Counted from the first letter of the stretch, positions 53,036-61,682 are shown. The stretch: DNA of 64,000 bases from Mycolicibacterium vinylchloridicum (GCF_013404075.1 NZ_JACBJQ010000022.1:1-64000), one strand, 5' to 3'. The notes: generated by a model not told the origin, from the sequence alone. Numbers and translations are program-made.

Positions 53036-53710
53036 ATGAGCACTCTCCACAAGGTCAAGGCCTACTTCGGCATGGCGCCTTCGGACGATTACGACGACGA
53101 GTACTACGACGACGATGACCGCGGCGCTCATCGCGGCTACTCCCGCCGCGAGCGCTTCGCCGATGACGAGTACGACCGTCCGGGCCGCTACGACGACCCG
53201 CGGCTGGCTCGTGAGTACGAGGATCTCCGGGACCCGCGCGAGGCCGACTACGCGCCGACGGGTGGCTTCCGTGCCCAGTACGGTGACGAGCCGCGGTTCC
53301 GCCCGCGCGAGTTCGACCACCCGCACGACATGCCGCGGGCGTCCCGCTTCGGCTCGCTGCGCGGCTCGACCCGCGGCGCACTGGCGATGGACCCGCGCCG
53401 GATGGCCGAGCTCTTCGAGGCCGGCAGCCCGTTGTCGAAGATCACCACGCTGCGGCCCAAGGACTACAGCGAGGCCCGCACGATCGGTGAGCGCTTCCGC
53501 GACGGCCAGCCCGTGATCATGGACCTCGTCTCGATGGACAACGCCGACGCCAAGCGGCTGGTCGACTTCGCCGCCGGTCTGGCATTCGCCCTGCGTGGGT
53601 CCTTCGACAAGGTGGCCACCAAGGTGTTCCTGCTCTCGCCGGCCGACGTCGACGTCAGCGCCGAGGAGCGTCGGCGGATCGCGGAGGCGGGCTTCTACAG
53701 CTACCAGTGA
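53036..53710 (+). CDS. sepF: Cell division protein SepF
   Basis: 224 residues. The N-terminal amphipathic helix MSTLHKVKAYFGM binds the membrane; a long acidic/Arg/Tyr-rich linker follows (residues 15-~120), then the SepF core (ITTLRPKDYSEARTIGERFRDGQPVIMDLVSMDN and KRLVDFAAGLAFALRGSFDK). Anchors FtsZ to the membrane in actinobacteria, which lack FtsA. Starts 64 bases after the YggS gene. Confidence 0.95.
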   Translation: MSTLHKVKAYFGMAPSDDYDDEYYDDDDRGAHRGYSRRERFADDEYDRPGRYDDPRLAREYEDLRDPREADYAPTGGFRAQYGDEPRFRPREFDHPHDMPRASRFGSLRGSTRGALAMDPRRMAELFEAGSPLSKITTLRPKDYSEARTIGERFRDGQPVIMDLVSMDNADAKRLVDFAAGLAFALRGSFDKVATKVFLLSPADVDVSAEERRRIAEAGFYSYQ

Positions 53711-53822
53711 GCGGCCTGACGGCTCCTGTTCCGGAGTAGTAGGTAGGCTGACGGCGTCGCGCTGGCGCAATCCAGCGATGTCGTCAATGTCACATCCGCT
53801 GTTGATTAAGGGCCGGCTCTAG

Positions 53823-54113
53823 TTGTCGCTGTTCTTCGAAATCCTTGGCTTCGCGCTGTTCGTCTTCTGGCTGCTGCTGATCGCCCGGGTCGTCGTCGAG
53901 TTCATCCGCTCGTTCAGCCGAGATTGGCATCCGCGTGGGCTCACCGTGGTGATCCTCGAGCTGATCATGACCGTCACCGACCCACCGGTGAAGCTGTTAC
54001 GTCGGCTTATCCCACAGTTGACGATCGGCGCCGTCCGGTTTGACCTGTCGATCATGGTGCTGCTGCTGGTCGCCTTCATCGGGATGCAGCTGGCATTCGG
54101 CGCGGCGGCATGA
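53823..54113 (+). CDS. YggT family membrane protein (Rv2146c-like)
   Basis: 96 residues from TTG 53823, the length expected for Rv2146c. Two hydrophobic helices (ILGFALFVFWLLLIARVVVEFI and DLSIMVLLLVAFIGMQLAF) separated by a loop with DPPVKLLRRLIPQL, the YggT signature. Between sepF and wag31 in many Gram-positives; involved in envelope growth or osmotic adaptation, function poorly known. Confidence 0.93.
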   Translation: MSLFFEILGFALFVFWLLLIARVVVEFIRSFSRDWHPRGLTVVILELIMTVTDPPVKLLRRLIPQLTIGAVRFDLSIMVLLLVAFIGMQLAFGAAA

Positions 54114-54143
54114 GAGCGGCAAGCTACCCCAGGAGGCCGCGAA

Positions 54144-54185
54144 ATGCGATTAGCCACGCCGTGGAAGCGGTATCTGAAAAATTGA
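54144..54185 (+). CDS. Possible 13-residue leader ORF before wag31
   Basis: ATG 54144 encodes MRLATPWKRYLKN then TGA. It is preceded by AGGAGG at 54131-54136 with an ideal 7-base gap, better than most real genes here. It lies in the 204-base yggT-wag31 gap; AATTA-GCTCT-TAATT (54186-54200) follows directly after the stop. Basic peptide, no homology known to me. May be a regulatory leader ORF; translation is unproven. Confidence 0.4.
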   Translation: MRLATPWKRYLKN

Positions 54186-54317
54186 AATTAGCTCTTAATT
54201 AGGCAACCGGCGGTTCTGGTGTGACAGGATGGACGCCAGTTACAGTACGGAACGAACGCTGGACGCGTTCTACAACTTTGCAACCGGTTTGACCGCCCAG
54301 ACCCGAGGGGGCAGATG

Positions 54318-55136
54318 ATGCCGCTTACACCGGCCGACGTGCACAATGTGGCATTCAGCAAGCCGCCCATCGGCAAGCGAGGCTACAACGAGGACGAGGT
54401 CGACGCCTTCCTCGATCTGGTGGAGAACGAGCTGACCCGACTCATCGAGGAGAACTCCGATCTGCGTCAGCGGGTCGCCGAGCTCGACCAGGAGCTGGGT
54501 GCCGCCCGCTCCGGGGGCGCCGTGCCGCAGCCCACCCAGGCGATTCCGCTGTACAAGCCCGAGCCGGAACCGGAGCCCACACCGGCTCCCGCTCCCGCCC
54601 CGCAGGCGGCCCCGGCGCCGAGCCCGGCTGCCAGCGAGGAGCAGGCCATCAAGGCGGCTCGCGTGCTGGCCCTGGCCCAGGACACCGCCGACCGGTTGAC
54701 CGGCACCGCTAAGGCCGAGGCTGACAAGCTGCTCGCCGATGCCCGCGCCAATGCCGACCAGATCGTTTCGGAGGCCCGCCACACCGCGGAGACCACGGTC
54801 GCCGACGCCAAGCAGCGCGCGGACGCCATGCTCAGCGATGCGCAGACCCGGTCGGAGACCCAGCTGCGGCAGGCGCAGGAGAAGGCCGACGCCCTGCAGG
54901 CCGATGCCGAGCGCAAGCACACCGAGATCATGGGCACCATCAACCAGCAGCGCACTGTCCTCGAGGGACGGCTGGAGCAGCTGCGGACGTTCGAGCGTGA
55001 ATACCGCACGCGGCTCAAGACCTACCTGGAGTCTCAGCTCGAAGAGCTCGGGCAGCGCGGTTCGGCCGCGCCGGTCGATTCCGGTGCCAACAACGACGCC
55101 GGCGGGTTCAACCAGTTCAACCGGGGCAATAACTAA
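54318..55136 (+). CDS. wag31: Polar growth protein Wag31 (DivIVA)
   Basis: 272 residues from the ATG at 54318 (an adjacent ATG at 54315 adds one Met). N-terminal DivIVA domain LTPADVHNVAFSKPPIGKRG with the membrane-inserting loop and coiled coil (residues ~30-65); a Pro/Ala/Glu-rich insertion (PEPEPEPTPAPAP, ~75-110) that is longer than in M. tuberculosis; then a long second coiled coil (AEADKLLADARANADQIV onward) and a Gly/Asn tail. Thr in PQPTQAIP corresponds to the known PknA/PknB site region. Directs pole elongation. Confidence 0.95.
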   Translation: MPLTPADVHNVAFSKPPIGKRGYNEDEVDAFLDLVENELTRLIEENSDLRQRVAELDQELGAARSGGAVPQPTQAIPLYKPEPEPEPTPAPAPAPQAAPAPSPAASEEQAIKAARVLALAQDTADRLTGTAKAEADKLLADARANADQIVSEARHTAETTVADAKQRADAMLSDAQTRSETQLRQAQEKADALQADAERKHTEIMGTINQQRTVLEGRLEQLRTFEREYRTRLKTYLESQLEELGQRGSAAPVDSGANNDAGGFNQFNRGNN

Positions 55137-55163
55137 GCTCCTGTCGGACTGGAGGGTTGATCG

Positions 55164-55637
55164 ATGCTGATCGTTGCGCTGGTACTGGCGGTGATCGGCC
55201 TCGCGGCCCTGGTCACGGCCGTCGTCACCAGCAATGAGCTCGTGGCGTGGGTGTGCATTGCGGCCAGCGTGATCGGCGTCATCCTGCTGATCGTCGACGC
55301 GATCCGGGAACGGCAGCATCGCCGCGTCGATGACGCCGAGCCCGTGACGGCGGCGGTGGCCAGCCAAAACATCGCCGAATCCATGGAGTCCTCGGCCACG
55401 GCCGAGACCACCGCCTATGCCGACACCGACGAGACGGTCGACTCCACGTATTCGACGTTCGACGCCGACTATCCCGATGACGAGGCGGTCGCCGCGGAAC
55501 AGGCCGAGGAACAGGCCGAGGAGCCTGCCGAAGCGGAGTCCGAGGCCGAACCCGAGCCCGAACCCGAAGCCGATCCCGAACCCGAGGCCGAATCAGGGCC
55601 CGAAGAGGAGAAACCGGACGAGTCCGGCTCACGCTGA
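55164..55637 (+). CDS. Conserved membrane protein with acidic tail (Rv2144c-like)
   Basis: 157 residues, ATG after GGAGGG. Two N-terminal helices (MLIVALVLAVIGLAALVTAV and WVCIAASVIGVILLIVDAI) followed by a cytoplasmic tail that becomes strongly acidic: repeated Glu-Pro dipeptides in the last ~50 residues. Longer than the ~118-residue M. tuberculosis protein, the extra length lying in the Glu/Pro repeats. Function unknown. Position after wag31 is conserved. Confidence 0.87.
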   Translation: MLIVALVLAVIGLAALVTAVVTSNELVAWVCIAASVIGVILLIVDAIRERQHRRVDDAEPVTAAVASQNIAESMESSATAETTAYADTDETVDSTYSTFDADYPDDEAVAAEQAEEQAEEPAEAESEAEPEPEPEADPEPEAESGPEEEKPDESGSR

Positions 55638-55699
55638 TTGCGCTCTTCACCGGGTTGGGGCCCATATTCAGTTTCTGCCCGTACGGGTAAAGGAGCAGC

Positions 55700-57052
55700 A
55701 TGGGCATCCAATTCGCCAGCGTCATCGACCATCCCATCGACGAGGTGTTCGCCTGGCACACCCGACCCGGTGCCATGCGGCGGCTGATTCCGCCGTGGCA
55801 ACCGATGCATGTCGTCACCGAGACCGAATCACTGGCCGACGGCCGCGCGGTCCTCGGCCTGCCTGGCGGGCTGCGGTGGATCGCGCGGCACGATCCGGCC
55901 GGCTTCGACCCGCCGCATCAGTTCGTCGACGTGCTGTCCTCGGACGGCCTGATGACCCTGCCGCCGCGGATCATCGGGTGGTGGCGGCACACCCACCGAT
56001 TCAGCGAAGCGGGTCCGGGTGCGACGGAAGTGCGCGACGAGGTCGACACCACGGTGCCCGGTGCGGCACTGCGCGCGACCTTCGTCTACCGGCATCGCCA
56101 GCTCGCCGACGATCTCGCTGCTCACCGGGACGCCGCGCAGGCGGGTGCCAGTGGGCTGGCCGTGGCGATCACCGGCTCGTCCGGACTGGTCGGAACCGCG
56201 CTGACCGCCCTGCTGAGCACCGGTGGGCACCGGGTGATCCGGCTGGTCCGCAACGATCCCGTCCGGCCCGATGAACGACGTTGGGATCCAAGCCATCCCG
56301 CTGCCGACCTGTTCGAGGGGATCGATGCCGTCATTCATCTGGCGGGCGCTTCGATCGCCGGGCGGTTCACCGAGGCCCATCGCCGCGCGATCCGCGACTC
56401 ACGGATCGGACCGACCCGGCGGCTGGCCGAAGTGGCCGCCGCGACGGCCGGGTTGCGCGCGTTCGTCAGTGCCTCGGCGGTCGGGATCTACGGGTACGAC
56501 CGCGGGGACGCGGTCCTGTGCGAGGACAGTGCCCGCGGCGACGGTTTCCTGGCTGATGTGGTCTCCGACTGGGAGGCGGCCACCGAACCGGCGGCCCGCG
56601 CCGGGGTCCGCACCGTGTGCGTGCGCACCGGCATCGTGCAGTCCGCCCGCGGGGGCACCCTGCGGCTGATGCGGCCGCTGTTCGGCGCAGGCCTGGGAGG
56701 CCGGCTGGGCAGCGGCCAGCAGTGGCTGTCCTGGATCGGTCTGGACGATCTGCTCGACATCTATTACCGGGCGGCCTACGACGACAGGCTCACCGGGCCG
56801 GTCAATGCCGTTGCGCCAAACCCGGTGCGCAACAACGCATATACCGAGGCGCTGGCGGCCACGCTGCACCGCCCTGCGGTAATACCCGTGCCGTCGATCG
56901 GCCCGCGAATCCTGCTCGGCAGACAGGGTGCCCGCGAATTGGCCGAGGCCGATCAGCGCGTGCTGCCCACCAAACTGCAGACCCTGGGACACCGATTCCG
57001 CCAGCCGACGATCTCCGAGGCTCTGGCTCACCAATTGGGCCACGGTTCCTAG
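55700..57052 (+). CDS. SRPBCC + TIGR01777-type NAD(P)-dependent epimerase fusion
   Basis: 450 residues. The N-terminal ~150 residues resemble an SRPBCC ligand domain (FASVIDHPIDEVFAWHTRPGAMRRLIPPWQ). Then SDR39U1/YfcH-type epimerase: VAITGSSGLVGTALTALL (NAD loop), AVIHLAGASIAGRFTEAHR, FVSASAVGIYGYDRGDAVLCE and a C-terminal DUF1731-like end (NAYTEALAATLHRPAVIPVP, LADQ region). Substrate unknown. M. tuberculosis has the epimerase without the SRPBCC part, as I recall. Ends with a 4-base convergent overlap. Confidence 0.88.
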   Translation: MGIQFASVIDHPIDEVFAWHTRPGAMRRLIPPWQPMHVVTETESLADGRAVLGLPGGLRWIARHDPAGFDPPHQFVDVLSSDGLMTLPPRIIGWWRHTHRFSEAGPGATEVRDEVDTTVPGAALRATFVYRHRQLADDLAAHRDAAQAGASGLAVAITGSSGLVGTALTALLSTGGHRVIRLVRNDPVRPDERRWDPSHPAADLFEGIDAVIHLAGASIAGRFTEAHRRAIRDSRIGPTRRLAEVAAATAGLRAFVSASAVGIYGYDRGDAVLCEDSARGDGFLADVVSDWEAATEPAARAGVRTVCVRTGIVQSARGGTLRLMRPLFGAGLGGRLGSGQQWLSWIGLDDLLDIYYRAAYDDRLTGPVNAVAPNPVRNNAYTEALAATLHRPAVIPVPSIGPRILLGRQGARELAEADQRVLPTKLQTLGHRFRQPTISEALAHQLGHGS

Positions 57053-58899
57053 CCCGGGTTGATCTGCGCAGCCCCCCGCCACGAGTGCAGGCTGCGCAGC
57101 AGCGGGCTCTTCTTGTACTCGTGGCCGGCCATCCGGCCCAGGATGTCGTCGAGGGTGACCACCGCGTCGGCGATGTACGGCCCCTTGTTGAGCATCACGC
57201 ACTCGGCGCGTTCGGCCATTGCCGCATCACTGATTTCGGCGCGTGACGGCCGCCCGGTGGTGGCCAGCTGTTCGAGCACCTGGGTTGCCCAGATCACCGG
57301 CAGGTGGGCCGCCTCGCACAGCCACAGCGTCTCCTCCTGCAGCTCGGCCATCCGCTCGTAGCCCGTCTCCACCGCCAGATCCCCGCGGGCGATCATCACT
57401 CCGATCCGGCGGCGGCGCATCGCGGTGAGCAACAACTGCGGCAGATGTTCGAAGGCCTGGCGGGTTTCGATTTTGAGCACCACGCCGAGATCGTGGTCGC
57501 CGAGGCGGTCCAGCTCATCGAACAGACGGATGACGTCGGCGGGTTCCCGGACGAACGAGAACTGGACGAAGTCGGCCAGCTCGACCACCATGGCCAGATC
57601 GGCCAGGTCCTTGTCGGTCAGTGCCGAGATGGGCAGATCGGTATCCGGTACGTTGATCCCCTTGCCGGAGCGCAGCTTTGCCGTGCCGTGCGGGGGATGG
57701 TCGATGCGGACATCGATGCTGTCGGCGGCCACGTCGATCACCTCCCCGCCGATCTTGCCGTCGTCGAAGAAGATCCGTTCACCGACTTCGGCGTTGTCGA
57801 AGACCTCGGGCAACGTGCATCCGATCCTGGGCGCCCGGTCGTCGTCGACCGGGGCCGGCGAGCAGTCGCGGGTCACGCGCACGACGTCACCGGCGGCCAG
57901 CCGGATGGCCTGCTCGACGGCGGGCAGTTCACCGACCTCGGTGGTGTCTTTGCCGCCGGTGGCCTTCACCACGGTTCCGGTGCCCACATAGGTCGTCTTC
58001 TCGGTGGTGACGACGAAGCCCCCGGGGGCGGCCGCGGCGAGCAGCAACCGCCGCTTCGATCCGCGGGTGTCGCGCAGTACGAGCTCGTCACCCTCGGTGC
58101 GGCGGGCCAGCCACTCGGGGTCGACCGGAAGAGTGATCAAGCCGGGTTCAGGCGGACGGCCCGGCCGTTTCGCCGATGTCAGCCATCCGCGGGCGGCCGC
58201 CACCACCTGACCATGCGCGTTGCGGGTCGGCCGCAGGCGCACCACCTGCGGGCCCGGTTCCAATGGGCCGGTGCGTAGCTTGGGCCCGCTCAGGTCCATC
58301 GCCACCAGGCAGGGGCGTCCGGCGGCCGCGGCGGCCGAACGGACGTTGGCGGCCATGGCTTTCCAGGCCGTCGGGTCGTCGTGCGCGCAGTTGATCCGGG
58401 CGATCCGCATCCCGGCATCGACGAGCGTGGCCACCAGGGCGGCATCGGCGGCGGCCTCCGAAGGCAGGGTGACCATGATCCGCGCCGCCCGGTCTTCGGC
58501 GGTCGGGCCGAGCAGTTCGACGGCATTGCGCTGAAGCAGCTGTGTGCCCTGGGTGACAGCCACGCAAGGACCTTCGGCCGGCGCCCAGCCGTGGCCGCGC
58601 ATCGCTGCGATCGCGGCTGACACCAATTGCAGGGTCGCCTGCACGTGGGCCTCACTGCGACCCAGCGAAGACAGCCCGAAACCGGTCAGCCGTTCCTGAA
58701 GATCGCGGAGGTCGGCCTGGCGCAACGCCCAATAGTGCACCAAATTAATTGCACTGCAATGATTTTCGGTGTCGACCGGAGCCGTCCATGGCCGCCATCT
58801 GGCCTCGGCATCAGCAAGGGTGGACAGCAGAGCGTCGACTTCGCTCTGTAACCGGTCCAGTTGTTGCGCGGCGGCGGACATGGCGGGAACGCTAGTCAT
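57049..58899 (-). CDS. Pyruvate-kinase-like protein with extra N-terminal domain
   Basis: 616 residues. The first ~140 (helical, WRPWTAPVDTENHCSAIN, YWALRQADLRDLQERL) have no known relation to pyruvate kinase. The barrel follows: ARIMVTLPSEA, GMRIARINCAH (Arg168, Asn170, but Ala in place of the usual Ser), DLSGPKLRTG, a long B-domain, FFDDGKI, LKIETRQA (Lys and Glu of KIE), MIARGDLAVE, ATQVLEQLATTGRPSRAEISD. The chain stops shortly after VMLNKG; the C-terminal regulatory domain is missing. Most catalytic residues are kept, so phosphoryl transfer to or from an enolate is possible, with pyruvate unproven. Confidence 0.85.
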   Translation of the reverse strand: MTSVPAMSAAAQQLDRLQSEVDALLSTLADAEARWRPWTAPVDTENHCSAINLVHYWALRQADLRDLQERLTGFGLSSLGRSEAHVQATLQLVSAAIAAMRGHGWAPAEGPCVAVTQGTQLLQRNAVELLGPTAEDRAARIMVTLPSEAAADAALVATLVDAGMRIARINCAHDDPTAWKAMAANVRSAAAAAGRPCLVAMDLSGPKLRTGPLEPGPQVVRLRPTRNAHGQVVAAARGWLTSAKRPGRPPEPGLITLPVDPEWLARRTEGDELVLRDTRGSKRRLLLAAAAPGGFVVTTEKTTYVGTGTVVKATGGKDTTEVGELPAVEQAIRLAAGDVVRVTRDCSPAPVDDDRAPRIGCTLPEVFDNAEVGERIFFDDGKIGGEVIDVAADSIDVRIDHPPHGTAKLRSGKGINVPDTDLPISALTDKDLADLAMVVELADFVQFSFVREPADVIRLFDELDRLGDHDLGVVLKIETRQAFEHLPQLLLTAMRRRRIGVMIARGDLAVETGYERMAELQEETLWLCEAAHLPVIWATQVLEQLATTGRPSRAEISDAAMAERAECVMLNKGPYIADAVVTLDDILGRMAGHEYKKSPLLRSLHSWRGAAQINPG

Positions 58900-58937
58900 C
58901 TCAAGTTGCGAGTAGGTGAACGGTTGGGTGCGGGTAA

Positions 58938-58958
58938 AGGGCCGGCTGAATCGGCCCT
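58938..58958 (-). terminator. Hairpin at the end of the lipoprotein gene
   Basis: AGGGCCG (58938-58944) pairs with CGGCCCT (58952-58958), 7 base pairs, 7-base loop. On the minus strand it is followed by TTTAC. It overlaps the lipoprotein stop and precedes the pyruvate-kinase-like gene, so it may reduce read-through; the T tract is weak. Confidence 0.45.
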
Positions 58959-60186
58959 ACTTCGCGGGGCGCACCGGCGGTGCGTCGTCGGGGGCCAGTT
59001 CTGCACCGATCTGCCGGAACAGCGTGTCGGCCTCGTTGGCGTAGTCGCCCTGCCCGTCGAAGGCGTCCTGGTCGTAGGTGACGGCAACGGCGATGGCGAT
59101 GCGGCGGCTGGGCAGGTAGGCCGCCAGGGCGGCGTACCCGGAGAACAGCGGATTCTGCAGCAGCCAGTTCCCGGAGATCACGATGCCCAATCCGTAAGTG
59201 TAGAAATCATTTAGGACCGCACACGTGGTACAGCCCGGCAGTGTGGTGGTCTTACCGCGCAGCGCTGTGGAGATCATCGCCCGATACGAGTCGCGGGACA
59301 GCAGCCGGCCCGAGCCGATCCCTTCGGCCGTCGCCGCCAGGTCGTAGATATCGGTGGTCTGGATCGCACCGTGGGTGATGGTCCATGACGGATTCCAGAA
59401 CGTGGTCTCTTCGTAGAACGGTGTGCCGGCCGGGATGTGAAGGGCCTGGCGGCGTTCTGAGCTGAAGGCGTGGAGCACCGGCTCCGGGATATCGGGGGTG
59501 AACGAATTCGCCGTGTTGGTCAGGCCCAGCGGCCCGAGCACCTGCTGGTTCAGCAGCGTCGGCATGTCCTGGCCGGTCGCCTTCTCCAGCGCGAGGCCCA
59601 GCAGCACGTAGTTGGTGTGGGCGTAGTTCCAGTTCGTGCCCGGTTCGTAGAGCAGGGGCTTTCCGACGGCATACGTCAACAGCTGGTCGGTTGTCCACTG
59701 CCGGAACGGATCGCGGTAGAGCGCGGTGTTCATCGGTTCGTTGCCGATCACGTAATCGACGTAGCCCGACGTCATCTGTGCGAGCTGGCCCAGCGTGACC
59801 CGGTCCGAGTTGGGCACGTCGGGCAGCCATCGGGAGAGCTTGTCGTCGAGGCTGACCTTCTTTTCGTCGACGAGCCGCAGCAGCAGGGTGGCCACGTACG
59901 AGATCGCCACCGCCCCGTTGCGGAAATGCATCGCGGTGGTGGCGGGAACTCCGGTCATCGATTCGCCGTCGGCGCGGGTCACCACCTCCTTGCCATCGAT
60001 CGTGACCCGCACGAGCACCGATCTGAGATGGGCCCGCGTCATGGTTTCGCGCACGATCGTCGCGATCGCGTCGGCCTTCGGTGAGGTGGTGGGGGTGGTC
60101 GTCGTCGGATTGTGCGGCGGCCCGCACGCGGTCAGCACCATCATCGCGGCCAGTGTGGCTGCGATGCCGGACCGGATCGGGCCCAT
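58957..60186 (-). CDS. Serine-hydrolase-fold lipoprotein, catalytic residues lost
   Basis: 409 residues. Signal peptide with lipobox LTAC (Cys21). The fold is the class C beta-lactamase/DD-peptidase type (DKLSRWLPDVPNSDRVTLGQL, LAQMTSGYVDY, EPGTNWNYAHTNYVLLGLAL). The SxxK motif, expected at residues 92-95, reads Ala-Val-Ala-Ile (NGAVAIS), so both nucleophile and general base are missing; the YxN motif reads Tyr-Ala-His (188-190) and no HxG triad motif is seen. Probably a binding or structural lipoprotein of the mycobacterial envelope. Six bases downstream of the GATase1 gene. Confidence 0.88.
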   Translation of the reverse strand: MGPIRSGIAATLAAMMVLTACGPPHNPTTTTPTTSPKADAIATIVRETMTRAHLRSVLVRVTIDGKEVVTRADGESMTGVPATTAMHFRNGAVAISYVATLLLRLVDEKKVSLDDKLSRWLPDVPNSDRVTLGQLAQMTSGYVDYVIGNEPMNTALYRDPFRQWTTDQLLTYAVGKPLLYEPGTNWNYAHTNYVLLGLALEKATGQDMPTLLNQQVLGPLGLTNTANSFTPDIPEPVLHAFSSERRQALHIPAGTPFYEETTFWNPSWTITHGAIQTTDIYDLAATAEGIGSGRLLSRDSYRAMISTALRGKTTTLPGCTTCAVLNDFYTYGLGIVISGNWLLQNPLFSGYAALAAYLPSRRIAIAVAVTYDQDAFDGQGDYANEADTLFRQIGAELAPDDAPPVRPAK

Positions 60187-60192
60187 GTCGGC

Positions 60193-60906
60193 CTAGCCGG
60201 CGACCTTGTCCAGGAAGCCGCGCACCAGTCGCCGGAGCCGGCGCGCGGCATCATCGACGTGGGTGGTGGTATCGGCCCGAAGGTCGTCGGCGCGCAGCCC
60301 GAGCTTGACCAGATCGCCGCCGCCGCGGTTGCGGTCGTCGTCGATCCACAGCTCCAGCAGTTTGTGGTCGAGTTCGGGGTGGAACTGCAGGCCCATCGCG
60401 CTGCCGTGGATGAAAGCCTGTGTGGCACAGCTATTTCGGGCGATTTCAACGGCATCCGGTGGGGGAGTGAACCGGTCGAAGTGCCACTGGAACCATGGAC
60501 CGTCGTCCGGCACCAGATCGGGGTCGCTGCTGTTGACCCGGTGCCAGCCGACCTCCGGGGCAAGCGACCGCTGCACCGAACCGCCGAGCGCGGTGGCCAC
60601 CAGCTGGCCGCCGAAGCACACCCCGAGCACGCCGACGCCCGCGTCGACCGCACGCCGCACGGTGTCGATCTCACCGGCCACCCATGGCAGCGTTTCGTCG
60701 TAGACCGACCACCGCGACCCCAGCGGCACGATCACGTCGTAGCGGGTCGGGTCGGGGAAAGTGACGTGGACGACCGGGTCGGACGCGCGCTTCGCCGGCA
60801 CCACCTCGAATGTGTCGACGTCGAAACCGAGTTCGGTGAACGTCTCGCCGAGCAAAGCCTCGGGCGCGATCGGATCGTTGTAGATGAACAGGACCTGGCG
60901 GGGCAC
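60193..60906 (-). CDS. Class I glutamine amidotransferase-like protein
   Basis: 237 residues, GTG start; the open frame upstream is an antisense shadow. The triad is present: Cys in GVCFGGQLVA, His and Glu in MGLQFHPELDH. N-terminal VLFIYNDPIAPEALLGETFTELGFDVD fits GMP-synthase-type GATase1 proteins acting alone (GuaA-like gamma-glutamyl hydrolases). Likely hydrolyses a glutamine or gamma-glutamyl compound; partner unknown. Between an SDR and a lipoprotein. Confidence 0.86.
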   Translation of the reverse strand: MPRQVLFIYNDPIAPEALLGETFTELGFDVDTFEVVPAKRASDPVVHVTFPDPTRYDVIVPLGSRWSVYDETLPWVAGEIDTVRRAVDAGVGVLGVCFGGQLVATALGGSVQRSLAPEVGWHRVNSSDPDLVPDDGPWFQWHFDRFTPPPDAVEIARNSCATQAFIHGSAMGLQFHPELDHKLLELWIDDDRNRGGGDLVKLGLRADDLRADTTTHVDDAARRLRRLVRGFLDKVAG

Positions 60907-60932
60907 CTGAACACGGTACGGCAGGACGCCCG

Positions 60933-61682
60933 TTAGACGCAGTCCGAGGCGCCGTCGACGACGAGCACCGCGCCGTTGATGTAGCTGCTGCCCGCCGTGC
61001 ACAGGAACGCGATGGCGGGCGCGACCTCGCCGACGGTGCCCATCCGCCCGGCGGGGATGTGCGCGATCTCTGCTTCGACGATCTCCGGCACGGCGTGCAT
61101 CGGAGCGGTCATCGCGGTCTCGATGGTGCCCGGCGCCACCGCGTTGACCCGGATCCCGTGTCTGGCCCATTTGACCGCCAGGTTGCGGGTGATGTTGATG
61201 ACGCCGGATTTTGCGGCCCCGTACCCGGGCACCATGGTGACCGCACGCAGCGCCGACATCGAGGCGAGGTTGACCACGCTGGCCCCGCCGACGGCCGTGG
61301 AGGTCTTCAGTGCCCGGCGCAGCGCGACGGTGAGCCGGTAGGGCCCGGTGAGGTTCAGCGCGACGGAGGCGGCGAACCCGTCGGGGGTGGACTCGTCGAG
61401 GCCGCCGGGGAAGTTGGCGCCGGCGTTGTTCACCAGGACGTCGAGCTCGGCGATGTCCTGGGCCAGGCTGTCAATGGATGCATTGTCGGTGAGCACGAGT
61501 TGGCGGTACGTCATCCCGGACAGGTCGCTGTCGTAGTCGGCGGCAGCGGGTTTGGTGCCGGTGACGATGACGTCGGCGCCGGCATCGCGGAACAGCACGG
61601 CGACGGCGTGCCCGATCCCGCTGGTCGCCCCGGTGACCAACGCTCTGGTGCCGGTGAAATCGAAGCTGAGCTGGCCGGTCAT
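60933..61682 (-). CDS. Short-chain dehydrogenase/reductase
   Basis: 249 residues from the ATG at 61682 (ATGA overlap with the upstream metallo-hydrolase stop). TGATSGIGHAV nucleotide site, VNNAGANFPGG, catalytic Ser in NLASMSALRA and Tyr/Lys in YGAAKSGV. NAVAPGTIETAMTAPM and a C-terminal INGAVLVVDGASDCV are typical. FabG-like; substrate unknown. Member of the minus-strand cluster with the sulfotransferase. Confidence 0.92.
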   Translation of the reverse strand: MTGQLSFDFTGTRALVTGATSGIGHAVAVLFRDAGADVIVTGTKPAAADYDSDLSGMTYRQLVLTDNASIDSLAQDIAELDVLVNNAGANFPGGLDESTPDGFAASVALNLTGPYRLTVALRRALKTSTAVGGASVVNLASMSALRAVTMVPGYGAAKSGVINITRNLAVKWARHGIRVNAVAPGTIETAMTAPMHAVPEIVEAEIAHIPAGRMGTVGEVAPAIAFLCTAGSSYINGAVLVVDGASDCV

